A DNA stretch of 11,451 nt, taken from assembly GCA_030618505.1 (NCBI GenBank), contig JAUXDF010000062.1:1-11451 (forward strand), written 5' to 3'. Positions within the stretch are counted from its first letter, which is position 1. Each line of letters begins with the position of its first letter. The position numbers and the translations under genes were made by a program. The stretch is from Spongiibacteraceae bacterium (lineage in GTDB: Bacteria > Pseudomonadota > Gammaproteobacteria > Pseudomonadales > PIVM01). Below are positions 6,247-11,451 of the stretch, piece after piece. The notes under the pieces were generated by a model. The model was not told the origin of the DNA, did no database searches, and was given only the letters and a program-made list of their open reading frames with translations.

Positions 6247-7143
6247 CTAACCTTTATCTACAATGCTGGCAGGGTCTTGATGAATAATTACATCAGCATT
6301 GTAAAACACTGCTTTGATGGCAGCTTCTACTTCATCAGTAATGTCGTGCGCTCGCAACAGCGTAAGCGAATCATTCATTTCAACATGCAATTGAATAATA
6401 TAAGCACTGCCTGATTGACGTGTCCTCAGCTCGTGAATACCCAATACATCCTGATGGGCACAGGCGATATCAGTAATCTGCTGCTCGACTTCCGGGGAGA
6501 GCTGTTTATCCATCAAGGCATTGAGTGCCTCTTTGGCTATCGTTATCGCCCCGTAAATAATGTACAAGGCGATAATAACACCAAATAGCAAATCCAGTTT
6601 TTGCCAACCGTAACTGGCCGCCAGCAAAGCAACAATAATCCCGATATTCATAAAGGCATCTGACACATAATGCAGAGAGTCTGCCTTAATCGCCGTGGAG
6701 TTAGTCTTTTTTATCGCCTCGCGCTGAATGGCAATAAGCACTAAAGTCATCACTGTGCTGATTAACATCACCACAATGCCCACGCTGGTATGACTCAGGT
6801 GGTCACTCTGATAGTTGGATAAACGTGAAAAACAATACAGTAAAAGAAATGCACCCGAACCAATAATAAACGCCGACTGCACGACACCGGCAATGGATTC
6901 TGCCTTGCCATGCCCGAAACGATGTTCAATATCCGCCGGCTTTAAGGAATAGCGTACTGCAAACAAGTTAATAATGGATGCTAGCGAATCAGTCAAAGAA
7001 TCAATCAAGGAACCTAAAAGACTGGCGGAGCCGGTATACGACCACGCCAGGCTTTTAAGAATAATAAGAAAGAGTGCCACCCCGACTGAAGCGTAGGTAG
7101 CCGTTAGCAGCCAAAAACGCTGGGTTTCAGGAGTACTGACCAT
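6247..7143 (-). CDS. fieF: Cation diffusion facilitator, FieF (YiiP)-type divalent metal exporter
   Basis: This 298-residue inner-membrane antiporter expels Zn2+ or Fe2+ (possibly Cd2+) in exchange for protons as a homodimer. Six hydrophobic segments lie in the first 210 residues and a cytoplasmic domain follows. Every metal ligand of YiiP is present with a near-constant offset. Site A is D48, D52, H158 and D162 (LIDSLTD, ADSLHYVSD). Site B is D71, H74 and H78 in PADIEHRFGHGKAES. Site C is H237, H253, H288 and D290 (IIHQDP). The length matches the family (300 in E. coli). The ATG start is preceded by AAGGAAC. The gene is 69 bases downstream of fadA and 22 bases upstream of the cupin gene. It may have its own promoter, described separately, or be read through from fadBA. 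The exact metal cannot be told from sequence. Confidence 0.93.
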   Translation of the reverse strand: MVSTPETQRFWLLTATYASVGVALFLIILKSLAWSYTGSASLLGSLIDSLTDSLASIINLFAVRYSLKPADIEHRFGHGKAESIAGVVQSAFIIGSGAFLLLYCFSRLSNYQSDHLSHTSVGIVVMLISTVMTLVLIAIQREAIKKTNSTAIKADSLHYVSDAFMNIGIIVALLAASYGWQKLDLLFGVIIALYIIYGAITIAKEALNALMDKQLSPEVEQQITDIACAHQDVLGIHELRTRQSGSAYIIQLHVEMNDSLTLLRAHDITDEVEAAIKAVFYNADVIIHQDPASIVDKG

Positions 7144-7173
7144 GTAGAGTTCCTTAAAGAAAAAAGAACGCTA

Positions 7174-7208
7174 TTTTATACTCTTTTGGCAAAAGTTTTA
7201 TACTCTTT
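7174..7208. repeat. 13-bp direct repeat in the fadA-fieF gap
   Basis: TTTTATACTCTTT occurs at 7174-7186 and again at 7196-7208, exactly 22 bp apart (about two helical turns), with a near-palindrome TTTTGGCAAAA between them. The arrangement fits a pair of operator half-sites for a dimeric regulator of fieF, but each copy also contains a -10-like TATAAA on the minus strand. No known metal-regulator consensus was recognised. Confidence 0.5.
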
Positions 7209-7226
7209 CAAGTTATACCCGCTCAA
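7197..7226 (-). promoter_or_regulatory. Possible fieF promoter overlapping the end of fadA
   Basis: On the minus strand TTGAGC (7221-7226, in the last codons of fadA), an 18-bp spacer and TATAAA (7197-7202) make a modest sigma-70 match. The downstream direct-repeat copy would lie over the start of transcription. Only moderate support. Confidence 0.35.
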
Positions 7227-8388
7227 TAACAGTCGTAATCCCCTGCCCCATGCCGATACACATAGTAGCCATACCCAAGGTGCCGTCATTTTGTTTCAGT
7301 ACGTTGATCAAAGTGGTGATAATTCTTGTACCGGAACAACCCAAAGGATGCCCAAGAGAAATCGCACCACCATGGAGATTAACTTTTTCATCCATCTTAT
7401 CGAGCAACTGAAGATCCTTCATGACCGGCAGAGCTTGGGCAGCAAAGGCTTCATTAAGCTCGAAATAGTCAATATCATCAATACTCAGGCCCGCTCTTTT
7501 CAAGGCTTTTTGAGACGCTGGCACAGGGCCATAACCCATAATAGAAGGGTCAACACCAGCCACCGCCATGGAGCGAATGCGAGCCATCGGTTGCACACCC
7601 AATGACTTGGCCTTCTCTGCTGACATAACGATCATGCCTGAAGCGCCATCGGTAATCTGCGAGGAATTACCCGCCGTTACCGTACCATTTTTAGGATCAA
7701 ATGCTGCGCGCAATTTTCCCAAACCTTCAACGCTGGTTTCCGGGCGAATGGTATTGTCTTCTTCTATCAGTTTTTTGAAGCCCTGCTCATCATGGCCTTC
7801 AATAGAGACGATCTCATCTTTAAAATTACCCGCCTGCTGGGCCTGATAAGCCATTTTATGGGAGCGGGTTGCAAAGGCATCCTGCTCTTGACGACTAACG
7901 CCGTGAATCATCGCCAATGCTTCGGCGGTCATTCCCATCATGCCTGAGGCTTTAGCCACATGCTTTGATGCCACCGGATTGGGACTAATACCCTTGGTCA
8001 TCGGCAAGTGTCCCATATGCTCAACACCACCGACCACAAACACGTCACCGTAGCCTGTCATAACAGACTGGGCAGCGATATGCAGGGCGGACATGGATGA
8101 ACCACATAAACGGTTGATGGTTTGCGCACCAGCCTCATGAGGGATATCCGTTAAGATGGACATCATTCTGGCAACATTAAAACCCTGCTCCTCGGTTTGC
8201 ATCACGCACCCCCAGATCACATCTTCCACTTCTTTCGGATCAATATTGGGGTTTCTAGCCAACAAGGCATTGACCAACTGTGCAGACATATTATCTGCAC
8301 GAAGGTTACGGAAAACGCCATTTTTTGAACGTGCCATCGGTGTACGGGCACAATCTACAATTACTACATCTTTTATATCTACGCTCAC
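7213..8388 (-). CDS. fadA: 3-ketoacyl-CoA thiolase, beta subunit of the fatty-acid oxidation complex
   Basis: FadA carries out the last step of beta-oxidation, splitting 3-ketoacyl-CoA with CoA to acetyl-CoA and a chain shortened by two carbons. The 391-residue thiolase has the acylated cysteine C95 in NRLCGSSMS, H347 in SLGHPLGCSGTR and the second cysteine C377 in MCIGMGQG, matching C91, H343 and C373 of E. coli FadA with a constant offset. NEAFAAQ is also present. The start is GTG at 8388, supported by a strong ribosome-binding site (GGGAG, eight bases upstream) and by the usual family N-terminus. It begins 27 bases after the fadB stop, the normal fadBA operon arrangement, so the two subunits are made together for the alpha2beta2 complex in the cytoplasm. 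Confidence 0.97.
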   Translation of the reverse strand: MSVDIKDVVIVDCARTPMARSKNGVFRNLRADNMSAQLVNALLARNPNIDPKEVEDVIWGCVMQTEEQGFNVARMMSILTDIPHEAGAQTINRLCGSSMSALHIAAQSVMTGYGDVFVVGGVEHMGHLPMTKGISPNPVASKHVAKASGMMGMTAEALAMIHGVSRQEQDAFATRSHKMAYQAQQAGNFKDEIVSIEGHDEQGFKKLIEEDNTIRPETSVEGLGKLRAAFDPKNGTVTAGNSSQITDGASGMIVMSAEKAKSLGVQPMARIRSMAVAGVDPSIMGYGPVPASQKALKRAGLSIDDIDYFELNEAFAAQALPVMKDLQLLDKMDEKVNLHGGAISLGHPLGCSGTRIITTLINVLKQNDGTLGMATMCIGMGQGITTVIERV

Positions 8389-8415
8389 GGATTTACTCCC
8401 TGCTCGACTAAATTT

Positions 8416-10563
8416 TTAATTGAAAAACCGGCCATTGTCTTTTGCCATCTGGAGAAGTTTTTCAGTCGGTTGATAAAGCTTGCCAAGATCCTGGTACTTG
8501 CTGGCCATTTCACAGAAAGCAGCTGCTCCCAGTGAATCCATATAGCGCAATGGGCCGCCACGGAACAGCGGGAAGCCAAGCCCCATAATCAATCCCATAT
8601 CGGCATCACAGGCTGAATCGACAATACCTTCTTCAAGACAGCGAACCACTTCGATACACATCGGCACCATCATCCGCGCAATAATCTCTTCGTCGCTAAA
8701 GGAGGTGCTGGCCCCGGCCACTTGCGCAAGCAATTTATCCGTTTCAGGATCAACCACCTTTTGCGGGCGACCTTTTTTATCCTCTTGGTAAAGATAAAAA
8801 CCCTTGCCGTTTTTCTGGCCGTAACGATCTACCTCAAACATCACTTCTGAAGGGCCTTTATAATCAGGTTTCATGCGATCAGGAAAGCCCTCGGCCATGA
8901 CATCAGCAGCATGCTTGGCAGTATCAATACCGACCACATCGAGTAAATAGGCAGGCCCCATGGGCCAGCCAAATTTTTCCATCACCCGATCAACCTGCTG
9001 ATAGTCGGCACCATCACGAATCAACATATCGAAACCGGCAAAGTAGGGAAATAGCACGCGGTTAACATAAAACCCGGGGCAGTCATTCACCACAATCGGT
9101 GTTTTACCAATACGCCGTGCATAATTTACCGTAGTTGCAATCGCGGCATCACTGCTTTTTTCACCGCGGATAACCTCTACCAAAGGCATTTTATGTACAG
9201 GATTAAAAAAGTGCATACCGCAGAAATTTTCCGGGCGCTTAAGATCTTCTGCGAGTGAAGTAATGGAAATGGTTGAGGTGTTAGACGCAAGAATCGCCTT
9301 GTCTGAAATTTTGCCTTCGCACTCGGCCAACACCGCTTTTTTAACCTTGGGATTTTCTACCACTGCTTCAACGACAAAATCCACTTCATCAAAGCGGTTA
9401 TAATCCAAAGTAGCATGAATACTATTGAGTACTCCAGCCATCTTTTGGCTACTCATACGACCACGATCAACACGCTTTGACAATAGTTTTGCGGCCTCCC
9501 CCATGCCCTGTTGCAAACCGGCATCAGCAATGTCCTTCATATGAATAGGAATGCCTTTGCTGGCCGATTGGTAGGCGATGCCACCACCCATTATTCCGGC
9601 GCCCAATACTGCAGCCGTACCTACCTCATTCGCCTGCTTGGCATAGGCCTTGCCACGCTTTGACAGATCCTGTTCATTTAAAAACAGACCAACTAGCGCC
9701 TCTGAAACAGAGGTTTTAGCAAGACGGGCAAAATACTTGGCTTCAACTTTTATTGCCTCATCACGACTTAAACCAGCGTTTTTCTCCATCGATTTGACGG
9801 CCGTAATCGGTGCTGGCATATTCGGGCCAGCCTGTCCGGCAACCACAGCCTTACAGGTAATAAAGGCCATCATACGTTCCATATCGTTTAGCTTGACGGG
9901 GGATTTTTTCTCCTCACGTCGTGCCTGATAGTCAAACTTGCCGGCAATAACATCTTTCAGCAAGTCCAGCGTAGCCGCTCTCAGCTGATCGGGTTCAACC
10001 ACCGCATCAACGGTACCTGCCGCCAGTGCCGCAGGTGCCTTGAAATTATTACCGGTACAAACCCACTCAACCGCATTATCGATACCAATCAATCGTGGCA
10101 TACGCACGGTGCCGCCATAGCCAGGATTAATACCCAGCTTAACTTCCGGCAGGCCAATGTTCGCTGTCGATGACATCACTCGATAGTCACAAGCCAGCCC
10201 CATTTCCAAACCACCACCAAGGGCGATGCCGTTAATTTCACAGACCGTTGGAAAAGGAAGATCCTCAACGCCATTAAAAATATCATTGAAACCGCATATT
10301 GCCTCAACAATGATCTCTTCCGGAGCCGTAAACATTGTGGAGAATTCCATGATGTCCGCGCCAACAATAAAGACATCTTTGCCGCTGGAAACAATTAAAC
10401 CCTTTATATCATCCTTGGATGACAAGGTTTCAACACATTGCTTTAGCTCCTTAAGTGTCAACTCGTTAAATTTGTTAACACTCTCCCCTTCGAGATCAAA
10501 GCACAATTCGGCAATGCCGTCTTCCAGCTGCTTAACCTGGATTGCTTTACCTTGAAATATCAT
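8416..10563 (-). CDS. fadB: Multifunctional fatty-acid oxidation complex, alpha subunit
   Basis: FadB combines enoyl-CoA hydratase (with isomerase/epimerase activities) and L-3-hydroxyacyl-CoA dehydrogenase. The crotonase half (about 1-190) has ALGGGLEMG and GLPEVKLGINPGYGGT, giving catalytic glutamates E120 and E140. The dehydrogenase half begins with the NAD-binding motif GAGIMGGGIA (about 321-330) and has the catalytic pair H451 and E463 in GMHFFNPVHKMPLVEVIRG. At 715 residues it matches Pseudomonas FadB length, and its first 30 residues read like that protein (MIFQGKAIQV...GESVNKFN). The start is ATG at 10563, preceded by GAGGG; a TTG one codon upstream is not needed. First gene of the fadBA operon. 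All active-site residues are intact. Confidence 0.97.
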   Translation of the reverse strand: MIFQGKAIQVKQLEDGIAELCFDLEGESVNKFNELTLKELKQCVETLSSKDDIKGLIVSSGKDVFIVGADIMEFSTMFTAPEEIIVEAICGFNDIFNGVEDLPFPTVCEINGIALGGGLEMGLACDYRVMSSTANIGLPEVKLGINPGYGGTVRMPRLIGIDNAVEWVCTGNNFKAPAALAAGTVDAVVEPDQLRAATLDLLKDVIAGKFDYQARREEKKSPVKLNDMERMMAFITCKAVVAGQAGPNMPAPITAVKSMEKNAGLSRDEAIKVEAKYFARLAKTSVSEALVGLFLNEQDLSKRGKAYAKQANEVGTAAVLGAGIMGGGIAYQSASKGIPIHMKDIADAGLQQGMGEAAKLLSKRVDRGRMSSQKMAGVLNSIHATLDYNRFDEVDFVVEAVVENPKVKKAVLAECEGKISDKAILASNTSTISITSLAEDLKRPENFCGMHFFNPVHKMPLVEVIRGEKSSDAAIATTVNYARRIGKTPIVVNDCPGFYVNRVLFPYFAGFDMLIRDGADYQQVDRVMEKFGWPMGPAYLLDVVGIDTAKHAADVMAEGFPDRMKPDYKGPSEVMFEVDRYGQKNGKGFYLYQEDKKGRPQKVVDPETDKLLAQVAGASTSFSDEEIIARMMVPMCIEVVRCLEEGIVDSACDADMGLIMGLGFPLFRGGPLRYMDSLGAAAFCEMASKYQDLGKLYQPTEKLLQMAKDNGRFFN

Positions 10564-10618
10564 CAAACACCCTCTTTTTGACAGCCCTTTTTAATGGCCC
10601 AGTTTTTGATATTCGAAC

Positions 10619-10639
10619 GTGGTTCCACTTGGAAACCAC
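10619..10639. promoter_or_regulatory. Inverted repeat upstream of fadB, possible operator
   Basis: GTGGTT (10619-10624) and AACCAC (10634-10639) are perfect 6-bp arms that continue inward as CC/GG with one bulged A. It lies about 55 bases before fadB. Ten bases away on the minus strand is ATCTGGTCATA (10643-10653), whose ATCTGGTC resembles half of a FadR site, but the second half is absent. It may be a regulator site for beta-oxidation control; the regulator cannot be named. Confidence 0.35.
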
Positions 10640-10707
10640 CCTTATGACCAGATCATTAAAGCTTAGCAGCAGATACGAATTTTACAGTAACAACAGCCGC
10701 TTATTTT

Positions 10708-10726
10708 AAAGAAAAGAAAAGAAAGA
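10708..10726 (+). repeat. Purine-only GAAAA tract
   Basis: Nineteen purines in a row with a five-base period (G at 10711, 10716, 10721) form a mirror-symmetric tract. It lies just downstream of the possible fadB start of transcription. It may be a bent or slippage-prone tract; no function assigned. Confidence 0.5.
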
Positions 10727-10739
10727 CCCATATGACAAA

Positions 10740-10768
10740 ATATTGTCTGCTTGCTGATGACATCACAA
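10740..10768 (-). promoter_or_regulatory. Possible fadBA promoter
   Basis: On the minus strand TTGTGA (10763-10768), a 17-bp spacer and CAATAT (10740-10745) give a moderate sigma-70 match. Transcription would start near 10733, leaving a leader of about 170 bases that contains the purine tract and the inverted repeat at 10619-10639. No better match was found in the gap, but the evidence is modest. Confidence 0.35.
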
Positions 10769-10814
10769 CCGTAAAATACAGAGTACAATCATCAATAAAC
10801 AGTAGAGCCCAATC

Positions 10815-10830
10815 TGGTACGGACGTACCA
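10815..10830. promoter_or_regulatory. Palindrome TGGTACG-GA-CGTACCA between the GH84 gene and fadB
   Basis: Perfect 7-bp arms with a two-base centre begin 13 bases past the stop codon of the glycosidase gene. With its left flank the site reads ATCTGGTACG, the same first ten bases as the E. coli fadBA FadR operator as remembered, but the second half does not follow that pattern. It has no T-run, so a terminator role is weak. An operator is possible. Confidence 0.35.
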
Positions 10831-10842
10831 TACGGAGTTTGC

Positions 10843-11451
10843 TCAGCCAGTCAAGCACGCAGGGTCAAAGCGAAAATGTCCGCGCAGCCATTGACAAATT
10901 TCTTTCGCGCAGGGCTCATCTATCGCTTGATATCTATTTAACAATGCCTGCTGCTTATCCACTGACAGCTTATCAAGCCCCTGGCATTGAAATATATCTA
11001 TATCCTTGGCAAGTTTTTCAGCCAGCTCAGCACTGCATATTCGCGTTAACGCACTGCTCAGTGCGCCAAAAGCTTCATATTCAGCCCCTAGTCGATAGGA
11101 GTCCGGCAGTGTTAATAAGGGTATCTTTGATAAGTGCGAGGCGTTCATCGGATTAACCGCATGCCCGGAACACCACTGCGCCATTTGCTGCGGCCGATTC
11201 TGAAAAGGGGCAAGGTGTAAAAACTGACTGCTTAAACGCCCATCATTAACAGGATAGTTATCCCAGATAAAAGGCTTTCGCTGGAACAAGTCGGCAATTA
11301 TTTTTAAGGAATCATGGTTATATTGATCAGAGCAAACACGATCTCCAGTCCAAAATATATCGATCTTGCGAGGTAATTCACTCCCTAACTTTTCCCAGTA
11401 ATCATCCGGTCGCTTACCGAACAGCTCTTCCAGTATTGGATCGAAGGAATA
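10843..11451 (-). CDS. GH84-family beta-N-acetylglucosaminidase, C-terminal part (open at right edge)
   Basis: The reading frame is open from the window's right edge to a TGA at 10843, giving the last 202 residues. The segment DIFWTGDRVC (visible residues 31-40) and IWDNYPVND (62-70), then LHLAPFQNRP and NPMNASHLSKIPLLTLPDSY, follow the order and motifs of the GH84 (NAGidase/O-GlcNAcase) catalytic barrel's C-terminal end. The Asn/Asp in WDNYPVND correspond to substrate-contacting residues in that family. The catalytic Asp-Asp pair would lie upstream, outside the window, so activity cannot be judged. A TTG at 11289 is an internal codon, not the start, because homologous sequence continues to the edge. 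The enzyme would remove terminal beta-linked GlcNAc from glycans or proteins; the substrate and cell location are unknown. The C-terminal 90 residues after the barrel motifs are not recognised. Confidence 0.8.
   Translation of the reverse strand, partial: YSFDPILEELFGKRPDDYWEKLGSELPRKIDIFWTGDRVCSDQYNHDSLKIIADLFQRKPFIWDNYPVNDGRLSSQFLHLAPFQNRPQQMAQWCSGHAVNPMNASHLSKIPLLTLPDSYRLGAEYEAFGALSSALTRICSAELAEKLAKDIDIFQCQGLDKLSVDKQQALLNRYQAIDEPCAKEICQWLRGHFRFDPACLTG

Noticed and set aside
7186..7605. Plus-strand reading frame of 139 codons opposite fadA.
   Set aside because: It lies almost wholly over fadA, which has all catalytic residues and a strong ribosome-binding site; the product has no recognisable domain.
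10226..10555. Plus-strand reading frame of 109 codons opposite fadB.
   Set aside because: It is a shadow of the well-supported fadB coding frame, with no ribosome-binding site or family resemblance.
10643..10653. FadR operator upstream of fadB.
   Set aside because: Only one half of the 17-bp consensus (ATCTGGTC) is present, so it is mentioned as a half-site and not called as an operator.
10732..10941. Plus-strand small frame with an ATG in the fadB upstream gap.
   Set aside because: It runs into the GH84 gene on the other strand, its composition is not protein-like, and no clear ribosome-binding site precedes it.

Overview
The window comes from a gammaproteobacterial chromosome, probably a marine member of the Pseudomonadales/Cellvibrionales side of the class. 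This is inferred from moderate GC content, a FadB/FadA pair that reads like the Pseudomonas type, a FieF-type metal exporter, a YcgR-like PilZ protein and a CCA-encoding tRNA-Leu(UAG). No taxonomic marker allows a firmer call. Every gene lies on the minus strand, so the transcription order is right to left. No rRNA, CRISPR array, phage gene or transposase gene is visible.

Layout from right to left: (1) 10843-11451 is the C-terminal part of a GH84-type beta-N-acetylglucosaminidase that runs off the right edge. (2) 10567-10842 is a regulatory-looking gap upstream of fadB. (3) fadB and fadA encode the aerobic fatty-acid beta-oxidation multienzyme complex. (4) fieF encodes a cation-diffusion-facilitator exporter, followed 22 bases later by a cupin protein that resembles type I phosphomannose isomerase; these two probably share a transcript. 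(5) A tRNA-Leu(UAG) has a good promoter of its own. (6) Next is a PilZ-domain protein of the flagellar-brake type. (7) A gap of about 500 bases contains a promoter-like region for tig. (8) tig encodes trigger factor. (9) rlmD encodes the 23S rRNA m5U1939 methyltransferase.

The most unusual part is the left end. Two copies of a short non-coding element of about 154 bp lie in inverted orientation on either side of rlmD (1-119, cut by the window edge, and 1513-1666). Copy 2 has near-perfect 21-bp terminal inverted repeats and an internal 21+21 bp perfect palindrome around a 34-base loop. The loop is identical in the two copies, while three adjacent bases in the palindrome arms differ in both arms in a base-pair-preserving way. 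The element looks like a MITE (miniature inverted-repeat transposable element) or a structured palindromic repeat. It sits where two usual gammaproteobacterial gene neighbourhoods (tig-clpP-clpX and cysM-rlmD-relA) appear to be interrupted.

A second theme is a shared GC-rich discriminator, read on the minus strand as (G)CGCGCACC just downstream of a -10-like hexamer. It occurs upstream of tRNA-Leu and twice upstream of tig, which suggests that the translation and folding genes here share growth-rate or stringent control. The remaining genes are ordinary housekeeping genes, except that the function of the PMI-like cupin protein is unknown. No new multi-gene system could be supported.
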